Assembly: GCF_019402665.1 (NCBI RefSeq)
Contig: NZ_VSST01000086.1
Coordinates: 1-64,000, forward strand
Length of the DNA: 64,000 bases
Source: Bradyrhizobium canariense
Lineage (GTDB): Bacteria; Pseudomonadota; Alphaproteobacteria; Rhizobiales; Xanthobacteraceae
Direction: 5' to 3'
The stretch's first letter is position 1, and each line of letters starts with the position of its first letter. This document shows positions 16,743 through 24,121 of this stretch, in pieces. The notes under the pieces are model-generated. The model was not told the DNA's origin. It was given only the letters and a program-made list of their open reading frames with translations, and did not search any database. The position numbers and the translations under genes are program-made.

Positions 16743-17018
16743 ATGTTCAAAGAGAAATCGCCGATCGCCTATGACGCGCCGGCCGAACTGAAGAAGTGGC
16801 CGTCGCTGAAAGGCGAGAGGCAGAAGGATCGAGGTCCGCCCTATCTCGTCTACGACGGCACGCTCGCCGACTGCGTCCGCGAGCTCATGGGCAAGCCGAT
16901 CAAAGGCATCTCGCTTTACGACATCATGACGAGGCCGCAAGCAGCGTTCGACCAGACCGTGCTATCGCCCGGCGATGCCGCCGAGATCGCGATGCGCAAG
17001 GACTTTCCCAAAGACTAG
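16743..17018 (+). CDS. Conserved-looking small protein of unknown function
   Basis: A 91-residue soluble protein, charged, with no signal peptide and no recognised motif. Its features are a proline/lysine-rich first half (AELKKWPSLKGERQKDRGPP) and a helical CVRELMGKPIKG segment. Codon use matches the surrounding real genes, and the other frames are not better. It ends four bases into the convergent L,D-transpeptidase gene. Function unknown; its GPPYLVYDGTLADCV core could serve as a search probe. Confidence 0.6.
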   Translation: MFKEKSPIAYDAPAELKKWPSLKGERQKDRGPPYLVYDGTLADCVRELMGKPIKGISLYDIMTRPQAAFDQTVLSPGDAAEIAMRKDFPKD

Positions 17019-18049
17019 TTCGAGGCGCGCCTGCCGACGGACTTCCGCCGCTGCTCGGACGAGGAGTCCGTCGGCGCATCCAGGAAGACCACCGGTGTGC
17101 CGCGCTTGACGTGCTCGCCCAGCGCGCGCACGTCCCAATTGGTCAGCCTGACGCAGCCATGCGACGCCGACTTGCTGACCCTGTCGGGCTCCGCCGTTCC
17201 GTGGATGCCGTAACCCTGCGCGGACAAGCCGATCCAGTATGCTCCTACCGGATTGTTCGGGCCCGGCTGAACATCGAACGGCTTTTTCGATTTGACGCTT
17301 CTGAACTTGTAGTCGGGGTTGTAGTGATAGACCGGATTCTCGTGGGCGCTGGTGACCTTGAGCGTACCGCTCGGCGTCGGACGATCCGGACTTCCGATTG
17401 ACGCAGGATAGAATGCGATGAGGGTGCCGCCCTCGTCGAATGCTTTCAGCGTGCCGTTCTTCTTGTCGATGTCGAGCCGCGCGATGTGCGGCAGCTCTCG
17501 CCGCGCCGGAACGTTTGCAACGACGATGGTCACTCCGGCCTTGTCGAAGGCCTTGTCCGGGTTGAGCGCCCTGAGCAGATCTGCGCTCATGTGGAATTTC
17601 TCGGCAAGCCCTTCGAGCGGACTGGTGTAGCTCAGCGCCTTCAGCGGCTTCATGTCATCAAGCTTGCCGGGCAGCTCCTTCAGAAACGGCCCCTTCACAT
17701 CCGCATCCGTGATCTTGTATTCGATCAGGACCGGGCCTTCGCTCGCGGCGTTCAACTTATCCCAAAGCTCCGGTGCGATCGTTTTGTCGGATGCAACGCC
17801 GTTCTGCTCGGCGAATGCCTTCAGCGCCTTCTGCGCGTTCTCCCCGAGCTTGCCGTCGATCTCCCCCGGCGAGAACCGCGCACGGTCGAGCAAAATCTCA
17901 AGCTTCACGATCGATGCGTTGAGCTTATCGGCAGCAATTTGCTTTGCGGGACGCGCAGCGTCGTTCACCGCTGCTGCATCGAGGTTGCCTGCAAGCGCCG
18001 CAGAGATCACCGACAGCGAAATCACCGCGCCAAGCATCCATTGCATCAT
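17015..18049 (-). CDS. L,D-transpeptidase (YkuD domain) with peptidoglycan-binding-like N-terminus
   Basis: A 344-residue exported enzyme that makes 3-3 peptidoglycan cross-links or attaches proteins to the wall. A signal peptide (MMQWMLGAVISLSVISAALA) is followed by a peptidoglycan-binding-type repeat (FSPGEIDGKLGENAQKALKAF, about residues 52-72), a LysM-like stretch (EGLAEKFHMSADLLRALNPD), and a C-terminal YkuD domain. The YkuD signature is His283 (HGT), His297 and catalytic Cys299 (SHGC), then VRL. The start at 18049 is chosen for the signal peptide; longer frames are not supported. It is divergent from a lytic transglycosylase starting 200 bases away, an arrangement repeated in mirror form at 28.5-31.2 kb. 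Confidence 0.9.
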   Translation of the reverse strand: MMQWMLGAVISLSVISAALAGNLDAAAVNDAARPAKQIAADKLNASIVKLEILLDRARFSPGEIDGKLGENAQKALKAFAEQNGVASDKTIAPELWDKLNAASEGPVLIEYKITDADVKGPFLKELPGKLDDMKPLKALSYTSPLEGLAEKFHMSADLLRALNPDKAFDKAGVTIVVANVPARRELPHIARLDIDKKNGTLKAFDEGGTLIAFYPASIGSPDRPTPSGTLKVTSAHENPVYHYNPDYKFRSVKSKKPFDVQPGPNNPVGAYWIGLSAQGYGIHGTAEPDRVSKSASHGCVRLTNWDVRALGEHVKRGTPVVFLDAPTDSSSEQRRKSVGRRASN

Positions 18050-18249
18050 CTCGCTCGTCCCAATTCGCCATGCCCGCAAATTCGCGGAGACAGCAAATTC
18101 GCGGAGACAAGAGTTTTCCCGGCGGGAACACCGTAGTAACACCGGCGGAACCGGTGAGACCGCAGCTTTGCCGCAATCGCACGGTTAAGAACTCCTTATC
18201 GCCGGCGCACCGCTGGCCGTTCACCCACAGTTCGAGGTTGCTCCAGCAA

Positions 18250-19206
18250 ATGCGATTTGTCGTCGCGGCTTGCGCCGCGTTCATGATTCTGATGTGCGAC
18301 TTCGATCCGTCGGTGTCCCGCCAAACGTCAGCCTTCGATCACACCGTTCTTCAAAACACTCAGGCCTCGCCACTTGTTCCGGTGGTCGAACTGTTCCTCG
18401 CAAGCGTGCAGGCGCTTGAGCTCGCCAATGCGCGTGCGGCCTATGAGGAGATACCCGAGCCGCCGGATACGGTCGAACCCGTCGCGCAGGCGCCGGTTTC
18501 GCCGACGGAGCGCTTCTGCCACGCGCTTCGCGGAGCGGCCGAAGCCAGCGGCATTCCGGTGCCGTTCTTCGCACGTTTGATCTGGCAGGAGAGCCGCTTC
18601 AAGTCGAACGAGGTCAGCCAGGCCGGCGCGCAAGGCGTCGCACAGTTCATGCCGCAAACGGCAGCGGAGGTCGGGCTGGATGATCCGTTCGATGCGATGA
18701 AGGCGCTGCCGGCGTCGGCCAAATTCCTGCGCAAGCTACGCGACGATTTCGGCAATCTCGGACTTGCCGCAGCCGCCTACAACGCAGGCCCCGGCCGGAT
18801 CCAGAAATGGCTTGCCAAAGAGAGCGAGCTGCCGCGTGAGACACGCGACTATGTCCGCATCATCACCGGCACCAGGGCCGAGGACTGGACCGAGCGCGCG
18901 GAAGCCCTCGCGATCCGGATCGACCTGCCGCGCGAAGCTCCCTGCGAGGGCATCGGCAGCCTGTCCAAGACGAAAGACGTCGCCTGGGTTCCGGTGAACC
19001 TGACGCCCTCGGTCACGACCATCATTCGCAAGGCGGAGCAACTGGCGGCGCGATTGACGGCCAGCCGCGCACGCAAGCGGCTCGCGTCCCTGATCCGGAA
19101 GAGCACCCACGGCAAGGCACGCAACATGATCGCCGCGCGCGCGGCGGGAAAGAGCGCGAAGGCCCGCGCCATCCGTTTTGCAGCGCGCGAACGATCTTCG
19201 GGCTGA
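18250..19206 (+). CDS. Lytic transglycosylase (SLT domain)
   Basis: A 318-residue exported muramidase-type enzyme that cleaves the MurNAc-GlcNAc bond with formation of anhydroMurNAc. A hydrophobic leader (MRFVVAACAAFMILMC, possibly a lipobox ending at Cys16) precedes an A/P-rich linker. The SLT core begins near residue 100: catalytic Glu114 in IWQESRF, GAQGVAQFMP, and AAYNAGPGRIQKWL. The tail after residue 215 is basic and helical, rich in Arg/Lys/Ala. The ATG at 18250 is chosen because it supplies the leader; upstream ATGs encode unlikely sequence. Divergent from the L,D-transpeptidase gene. Confidence 0.86.
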   Translation: MRFVVAACAAFMILMCDFDPSVSRQTSAFDHTVLQNTQASPLVPVVELFLASVQALELANARAAYEEIPEPPDTVEPVAQAPVSPTERFCHALRGAAEASGIPVPFFARLIWQESRFKSNEVSQAGAQGVAQFMPQTAAEVGLDDPFDAMKALPASAKFLRKLRDDFGNLGLAAAAYNAGPGRIQKWLAKESELPRETRDYVRIITGTRAEDWTERAEALAIRIDLPREAPCEGIGSLSKTKDVAWVPVNLTPSVTTIIRKAEQLAARLTASRARKRLASLIRKSTHGKARNMIAARAAGKSAKARAIRFAARERSSG

Positions 19207-19214
19207 TGCGAAAT

Positions 19215-19244
19215 CCGGAAGCCGCTCGATGGAGCGGCTTCCGG
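19215..19244. terminator. Bidirectional hairpin between convergent genes
   Basis: A perfect 13-bp stem, CCGGAAGCCGCTC (19215-19227) with GAGCGGCTTCCGG (19232-19244), loop GATG. It lies nine bases after the transglycosylase stop and twelve before the DUF1236 stop on the other strand. There is no T-tract, but the position suggests a transcription stop for both. Confidence 0.6.
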
Positions 19245-19255
19245 TGGTCCGCGAA

Positions 19256-20380
19256 CTAGTCGATCTCCTCGATGATGCGGCGTTCGCTGGGCTCGACGAC
19301 ATAGGTCCGTGTATCGCGGTGAATGTAGCGGTATTCGCGCAGGTCGGGGGCGTCCCGGTAGACGCTGCTCGGGAATTCCTCGACCTCGACACTCTCGGGA
19401 ACGCGGTCACCAACATGGATTTCGGACCGCGCAGTGCTGCCGGTGGTCTGTCGTTCGCTCCGTCCCTCGGTGCGGGTCTTCGCATGCTTGCGGATCACTT
19501 CGCGATCGCGATCCGAAAACTTGCTGGCGCTGCGCTCGCGCGTGGTCGTCGTTGTCGCGGTGGATTGTCCCGAGTAAGGCAGCACCGTCACGATCTTGTA
19601 TGTCGCCGGATCGACCACCACGATCTCATCCTTCACCAGCGCAAAGCTGTAGCCGCGATATTGCGGCACGATCTCGACCACGTCGGGCGGCAGCGTCGAC
19701 AGCTGGACATCGCGCGGCACCACCGTGCCGACGTTGAGCGAGAAATTGACGCTGGTCAGCGGCCGCACGTTGAGATGGGAGATGGACGCGCTGATCTTGG
19801 TCTCCTGCTGCTTGTCGAGGTTGACGTTAGTGCGGGCGGCGGTCTGTGAATTGGCGCCGGTCCGCTCGCCCTGCGCCTGATTGCTGCTCGGCGCGTTTGG
19901 CGATTGCTGGGCCTGGTTGGTTCCAGATGCACCGGGCGCCTGCTGTGCCTGATTGGTATTGTTCGACGGAGGATTGGAGCGATCCTGCGTCTGGTTCGCG
20001 TTCGCCGCCGGCGGATTGGCGCTCTGCTGCGAGGCGGGCTGGTTGCCGGCCGCGTTCGAGTTTGCCGTACCGCTGGGCGGCCGGGAGGACGTGTCCGCGC
20101 TATTGGTAGCGTTGGTCCCGGACGGGGAATTGGCCGACCCGGAAGACGGAGTGGTCGCCTGGGTATTCTGTGTCGATGCTCCCGGCGTTGATGATTGCTG
20201 CGGCTGCGACGTGGTCTGTTGCGTTTGTGCCGCGCCAGAGGGCGACGTGTTGGACGGAGCTGCGGAATTCGACTGGGATTGCGGCGTCTGCTCGGATTTG
20301 GTGTTCGTGCTTGGCGATTGCGCAAAGGCGGCGTTCGCCAGCACCAGCCCTAAGGCTGTCGTTGCCAACAGGCGGATCAT
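19256..20380 (-). CDS. DUF1236-containing exported protein with long Q/N/S/P-rich region
   Basis: A 374-residue protein. A signal peptide ends at AFA-Q (residue 20). Residues 21-185 are low complexity, built of Gln, Asn, Ser, Pro, Ala and Thr, and probably disordered. The rest is the DUF1236 domain: an IPR-like block with VNFSLNVGTVVPRDVQL and a YRGYSFALVKDEIVVVDP segment, and a second block near the end (FPSSVYRDAPDLREYRYIHR). DUF1236 is found in many rhizobial periplasmic proteins without a known function. Its divergent neighbour is a Nudix hydrolase. The low-complexity part is repetitive and could vary in length between strains. Confidence 0.82.
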   Translation of the reverse strand: MIRLLATTALGLVLANAAFAQSPSTNTKSEQTPQSQSNSAAPSNTSPSGAAQTQQTTSQPQQSSTPGASTQNTQATTPSSGSANSPSGTNATNSADTSSRPPSGTANSNAAGNQPASQQSANPPAANANQTQDRSNPPSNNTNQAQQAPGASGTNQAQQSPNAPSSNQAQGERTGANSQTAARTNVNLDKQQETKISASISHLNVRPLTSVNFSLNVGTVVPRDVQLSTLPPDVVEIVPQYRGYSFALVKDEIVVVDPATYKIVTVLPYSGQSTATTTTTRERSASKFSDRDREVIRKHAKTRTEGRSERQTTGSTARSEIHVGDRVPESVEVEEFPSSVYRDAPDLREYRYIHRDTRTYVVEPSERRIIEEID

Positions 20381-20482
20381 GGTTCACTCCCTTGTTCGGT
20401 CAAAGCGTTGGCTATTAACCTGCGCTAAAACCGTCTGTTCCACTTTTTCCCGGGCGAATGCGCCGCCTGCAGGGAACCTGCG

Positions 20483-20968
20483 ATGCCATCGAAAAGCGCC
20501 GGGATCATTGCCTATCGGAAGCGCCGGGGAATCGAGGTTCTCCTCGTTCATCCCGGAGGACCGTTCTGGCGCAACAAGGACCTCGGTGCCTGGTCGATCC
20601 CGAAGGGCGAGTATGCGGACGAAGAAGACGCAGACATCGCGGCGCGACGGGAGTTTGCCGAGGAGCTTGGACTTGAGCTGTCCACGCCGCTGACTTCGCT
20701 TGGTCAGGTCAAGCAGCGCGGCGGCAAGATCGTCACCGCGTTCGCAGCCGAGTTCGACATCGATTTGCGCAGCATTCGCAGCAACAGTTTCGAGATGGAA
20801 TGGCCGCCGCGCAGCGGCAAACGTCAGACCTTCCCGGAGGTCGATCGTGCCGAATGGTTCACGCTCGAAGCAGCGCACGAGAAGATCAACGCGGGACAGC
20901 GCCCGCTGCTCGAGCGGCTGGCTGAGGTGGTCGGCATCACGCCAAGCAGACGCCCTACTCCGCCTTGA
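20483..20968 (+). CDS. Nudix hydrolase
   Basis: A 161-residue pyrophosphohydrolase. The Nudix box is complete, GEYADEEDADIAARREFAEELGL (Gly42, Glu48, Arg56, Glu57, Glu60, Glu61), and the preceding FWRNKDLGAWSIPKG places it in the small NTP-pyrophosphohydrolase class with the SIPKGE form. The substrate may be a damaged or non-canonical nucleotide or a dinucleotide polyphosphate; the sequence does not decide. A CAGGGAA ribosome site precedes the ATG. It ends 14 bases inside the convergent Bug-type gene's coding end. Confidence 0.88.
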   Translation: MPSKSAGIIAYRKRRGIEVLLVHPGGPFWRNKDLGAWSIPKGEYADEEDADIAARREFAEELGLELSTPLTSLGQVKQRGGKIVTAFAAEFDIDLRSIRSNSFEMEWPPRSGKRQTFPEVDRAEWFTLEAAHEKINAGQRPLLERLAEVVGITPSRRPTPP

Positions 20969-21929
20969 TGTTTGCCGCCGCCACGACTTCGGCAAGCTCC
21001 TTGGTCTCCTTCGCGATCTTGGCGGCATACTCGGCCGGACTGAGCACGCTGACGACGCCCTGCGTCTCCAGCCGCTCACGTAACACGGGATCGTTGGCGG
21101 CGGCGACGATCTCCCGGTGCAGCATGTCGAGCGTCGGCGCGGGCGTTGCCTTCGGCATGAAGAAGCCGACCCAGAACGAGATGTCGAAACCGGGATAGCC
21201 GGCTTCCGCGACGGTCGGCACATCCGGCAGCGCCGGCAGCCGCTCGGCTGAGGACACCGCGAGCGCGCGCAGCTTGCCGGCCTTCACCAGCGGCACGGCG
21301 GACAAGGGATCGAACACCGCCAGGACCTCCTGCGCGAGGATGCCGACCTCGGACGCCGCACCACCGCGATAAGGCACGTGGATCATCCTGACGCCGGCTT
21401 TCTGGCTGAGCAGCTCCATGGCGAGATGGGCAAGGTTGCCGTTGCCGCCCGAGCCGTAGGCCAGCGCGCCGGGCGCAGCCTTTGCCGCGGCGACGAGATC
21501 AGCGACGGTGTTGATGTTGGCCGTCTTGGGATTCTCCGGGTTGACCACGAGCACGAGCGGCGCCGACACGACGGTGGTGAGCGGCGCGAAGTCTTTTTCC
21601 GGGTCGTAGCGGATATCCCTGAACAGCGTCTTGTTGAGCGTGATCGTGGATGAGTTGCAGGCCAGCATCGTGTAGCCGTCGCCTTCTGCACGGGCGAAGC
21701 CTTCGGCTGCGATCATGCCGTTGGCGCCGGCGCGGTTCTCGACCACGAAGGCTTGCCCGAGCTTGTTGCTCAGCCGATCGGCGACGATGCGCGCGACGAC
21801 GTCGACCGGGCCGCCCGCGCTGAAGCCGACCATGATCTTGACCGGCCGCACCGGATATTTTTGCGCAAGGGCCCCCGTCGGGGCGCACAATCCGGCGACG
21901 ATCGCCAGCAGGCGAAGCGTTCGTTGCAT
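20955..21929 (-). CDS. Tripartite tricarboxylate transporter (Bug family) periplasmic binding protein
   Basis: A 324-residue binding protein of the Bug/TctC family. The signal peptide (to residue 22, ALAQ) is followed by the family opening YPVRPVKIMVGFSAGGPVDVVARI, and MIAAEGFARAEGDGYTML and VPYRGGAASEV follow. Such proteins bind carboxylates or aromatic acids and feed a TctAB membrane pair, which is absent here, so it is an orphan or shares a distant pair, a common situation in Bradyrhizobium and Bordetella. A GGGGAGAGAACG ribosome site is clear. Confidence 0.9.
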   Translation of the reverse strand: MQRTLRLLAIVAGLCAPTGALAQKYPVRPVKIMVGFSAGGPVDVVARIVADRLSNKLGQAFVVENRAGANGMIAAEGFARAEGDGYTMLACNSSTITLNKTLFRDIRYDPEKDFAPLTTVVSAPLVLVVNPENPKTANINTVADLVAAAKAAPGALAYGSGGNGNLAHLAMELLSQKAGVRMIHVPYRGGAASEVGILAQEVLAVFDPLSAVPLVKAGKLRALAVSSAERLPALPDVPTVAEAGYPGFDISFWVGFFMPKATPAPTLDMLHREIVAAANDPVLRERLETQGVVSVLSPAEYAAKIAKETKELAEVVAAANIKAE

Positions 21930-22370
21930 TCGTTCTCTCCCCAGACGAATCGCGCCGCTTTGTCATGACGCGGCGGATTCGCGAATCATGATGAGCGGCC
22001 GTGCCGGATTTCGCAATCGCGTTTGCAGGCCGGCATTCCGTCGCGCGGCAGGTTGGAGCCGCTTCGAAACAAAAAACGCGAAAACAACCCCATGCACAGT
22101 AGCCGGCACCTGCAAGAACAAGGACTTGCACGAACGAGGATTTGTACGAACGAGGATTGCGCGCTTCGCAATCTTCGTTTGACTCGTCGGGCAAAACACC
22201 GGCAGAATGCCATCATCGCAACAATCGTCAGCGTCCACGCCGCCCGTCCACGGGGCGCCTCGCGGCGATTGCGCGTAAGCCCTTCATCAACATCCTGAAA
22301 ATCCCACAGGCGCGCGAGCCGAGCGATCGATGTCGCGCGCAATGAGCCCGCTCGGGCAAGGACACAGCAC
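21930..22370. other. Intergenic region with dispersed-repeat-like segment
   Basis: No gene is supported in these 441 bases between a minus-strand and a plus-strand gene. About 22078-22200 has a distinct composition: an AAAACAACCCCATGCACAGT box, a triple 16-base repeat (22112-22159), and a TTTGACTCGTCGGGCAAAAC box. These boxes resemble a repeat that recurs in Bradyrhizobium intergenic DNA (from memory, unchecked). The promoters of both flanking genes must also lie here, but no convincing -35/-10 pair stands out. Confidence 0.45.
22112..22159. repeat. Three tandem imperfect 16-base repeats
   Basis: Units start at 22112, 22128 and 22144: GCAAGAACAAGGACTT, GCACGAACGAGGATTT and GTACGAACGAGGATTG. 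The second and third differ at two positions; the first is more diverged. The unit length is not a multiple of three, so this is not a coding repeat. It may be a regulator-binding array or a slippage product. Confidence 0.6.
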
Positions 22371-22973
22371 ATGACGACATCTGCGAAACGCCACAGCACG
22401 CTGCCGGTTGCGGCAAACGATCGCAGCGGCCCCGCCGCGAGCCCGCGGATCAAGCTCTACAAGCGGGGGATTGCGATCCTTCATGCCGACCCGCAAGCCG
22501 GCGAACGGCTGCTGGCCGATGCGCTCGGCGCCGCCGACCGCGACGCGCTGCATGGTCTGCTCAGCCAATTGGTGAAGGCCAGCGTGATCGGGCGCAAGCC
22601 CGATGAAGCCAACCTCGCCTTCCTGATCTCGCTGGTGAAGAATATCGCGCCGAAGGACTCGATCGAGGCCATGCTCGCAGTGCAGATGGTGTCCGTTCAC
22701 GCCGCAGCGATGCGCTCCGCCTGCCGCCTCGCCCTCACCGATGACATCCCGCAGCAGGAGAGCCTCACACGCGCGCTGACCCGGCTGGCCCGCACCTTCG
22801 CAAGCCAGATCGAGGCACTGAGCCGCCACCGCAACAATGGCGAGCGCGCGATCACGGTCCGGAATTTGTCGGTGCAGGACGGCGGCAGGGCGATCGTAGG
22901 CAACGTCACGCAACACGCCAGCATGATCGTCGCGGAGCCGAACGTTGACGTAGAGGACGGCGCCATCGCATGA
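22371..22973 (+). CDS. Orphan helical protein of a two-gene cassette
   Basis: A 200-residue, mostly helical, cytoplasmic protein without a signal peptide. The central region (about 85-165) has a conserved look: MLAVQMVSVHAAAMRSACRL, then IPQQESLTRALTRLARTFASQIEAL, ending in a short beta-like strip VRNLSVQDGGRAIVGNV. Similar pairs with a downstream HGG-motif protein are, to my knowledge, frequent in rhizobial genomes near phage-like or accessory DNA, without known function. The ATG follows CAAGGACACAGCAC, a good ribosome site. Its stop overlaps the next gene's start by four bases (ATGA). Confidence 0.68.
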   Translation: MTTSAKRHSTLPVAANDRSGPAASPRIKLYKRGIAILHADPQAGERLLADALGAADRDALHGLLSQLVKASVIGRKPDEANLAFLISLVKNIAPKDSIEAMLAVQMVSVHAAAMRSACRLALTDDIPQQESLTRALTRLARTFASQIEALSRHRNNGERAITVRNLSVQDGGRAIVGNVTQHASMIVAEPNVDVEDGAIA

Positions 22974-23260
22974 GCAGCGATCACGTTCGCAACACCAGCC
23001 CGATGCAAGCGAGCCGCCGCTGCGGCGCAAGGGCTCGTAGTGGTACCCCCTGTTGCGCGCCGGCGGTGCGCGGCAAGAGTCGATGTCGCATGCATGGCGG
23101 CGCCGCAAGGACAGGCGCGCCGCCCGGCAACCGCAATGCGCGGAAGCATGGGATGTTCACGGGGGAAGCGGTCGCGGAGCGGAACAACGTTCGGACGCTG
23201 CTGGATCAGGCAGGCGAACTGCTTCGCGAACTAAGCCGCGCCAGTCCGTCGGCGGAATGA
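22970..23260 (+). CDS. Small HGG-motif, cysteine-containing orphan protein
   Basis: A 96-residue basic protein. Residues 16-36 carry a cysteine group (RRCGARARSGTPCCAP then RCRMHGG) with four cysteines and a histidine that could hold a zinc ion, and residues 44-60 carry a GAPPGNRNARKHGMFT segment. This pattern is the HGGxSTG-type domain described for small rhizobial proteins of unknown role; a nucleic-acid-binding job is a guess from the charge. It is translationally coupled to the helical orphan upstream. A decayed relative lies at 27470-27706. Confidence 0.7.
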   Translation: MSSDHVRNTSPMQASRRCGARARSGTPCCAPAVRGKSRCRMHGGAARTGAPPGNRNARKHGMFTGEAVAERNNVRTLLDQAGELLRELSRASPSAE

Positions 23261-23312
23261 CAGCGAACGGCTGTTGCGCGTAGCGTCGATCGCGACCGTG
23301 GATATCCGGAGG

Positions 23313-23489
23313 TCACGGCGACCATCGATCGTGCTCCTCGCGGTAGGCATGCTCGTTGAGACGGTCGGCGATCTCCTCCGCCACCGGCTCGCTTTCGGCG
23401 TCCGCAAGCGGTTCGCCCTTGTTGGTCTTGACGGTCGTCTTGCTGGTCTCAACCGGGAAGTCATCTGGATGGATCGCGGGCTTTTTCAT
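23313..23489 (-). CDS. Tiny acidic orphan protein (58 aa)
   Basis: A 58-residue hydrophilic protein beginning MKKPAIHPDDFP and containing KTNKGEPLAD and EEIADRLNEHAYREEHDRWS. Such short proteins recur in rhizobial genomes without a known function (recalled, not searched). The ATG overlaps the stop of the 87-residue gene by four bases (ATGA), which favours real translation. The two reading frames antisense to it are less protein-like. It probably forms an operon with the 87- and 45-residue genes upstream. Confidence 0.62.
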   Translation of the reverse strand: MKKPAIHPDDFPVETSKTTVKTNKGEPLADAESEPVAEEIADRLNEHAYREEHDRWSP

Positions 23490-23749
23490 GGCTCGTCCTT
23501 CGGTGGCGGTTCGTCAACCAATTCAAACATCGGCTCGAGATCGTCTCTCGCCTGCCTCAAGACGCTGGCCGCGCGCTGCACATCGGCGCCGCCGCTGTCG
23601 ACGAGATTCGCGTGCCAAGTCCTTCCCACGCCGGTGATCTCAACCGGCGTGATCGCGATCTCCTTCACGAGCTCGCAGTCTGGATGCGCATGGACAATGG
23701 CAAGCACCCCGGCCGTGAGGTCTCGAACGGTGATCGCGGTTCTGGACAT
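23486..23749 (-). CDS. Small orphan protein (87 aa)
   Basis: An 87-residue soluble protein with alternating beta/alpha character: TAITVRDLTAGVLAIVHAHPDCELVKEIAITPVEI, then a helix AASVLRQARDDLEPMFELV and a proline-rich acidic tail. No motif is recognised. GGAGAG lies about 11 bases before the ATG. It is the middle member of three tiny co-directional genes (23950 to 23313), coupled to the last by ATGA. Confidence 0.6.
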   Translation of the reverse strand: MSRTAITVRDLTAGVLAIVHAHPDCELVKEIAITPVEITGVGRTWHANLVDSGGADVQRAASVLRQARDDLEPMFELVDEPPPKDEP

Positions 23750-23812
23750 CGACGTATTTGCTCTCCGGTCAATCGCTGCAGCAAGCCTGGCTCTCGGCAG
23801 GATCCGCCCGGC

Positions 23813-23950
23813 TCAATCCGACGCCGTCCTTGCCGAATCCGCGCGACTGGTACGGGTTCCTTCGCCGGTATCCAGACGATAAAGCGCAGCAGCACCGCCA
23901 GCGAGGATGAGCACGATGATCAGGATCGCAATTGCGTTCGTTCGCCTCAA
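23813..23950 (-). CDS. Tiny single-pass membrane protein (45 aa, TTG start)
   Basis: Forty-five residues starting at a TTG preceded by a near-perfect AAGGAGG ribosome site six bases away. Residues 6-22 are a hydrophobic helix (AIAILIIVLILAGGAAAL), followed by a polar tail that ends in SARTASD. It is too short to classify and there is no homology I can name. The strong ribosome site and the helix are the support for it; if real, it is the first of a three-gene unit. Confidence 0.55.
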   Translation of the reverse strand: MRRTNAIAILIIVLILAGGAAALYRLDTGEGTRTSRADSARTASD

Positions 23951-24121
23951 GGCTGCCTCCTTCAATCGTGGTGCTGCTCCTCAATCGAGCACGCTGGCGC
24001 CGGGTTCCGTGAAGTTTCCATGACTTGCGGCGCCCCTAATCGCCAGCCGCTTTGAAATGCTCGCAGCATCGGAACTTCCCGCGGGTGCGCCACTTTGAAT
24101 GGGCAACGGAAAGATCCAGCC

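Noticed and set aside
19800..20330. Repetitive Asn/Gln/Ser codons in the DUF1236 gene as a possible CRISPR-like or tandem array
   Set aside because: There is no fixed repeat unit or spacer structure; it is low-complexity coding sequence in frame with a signal peptide and the DUF1236 domain.
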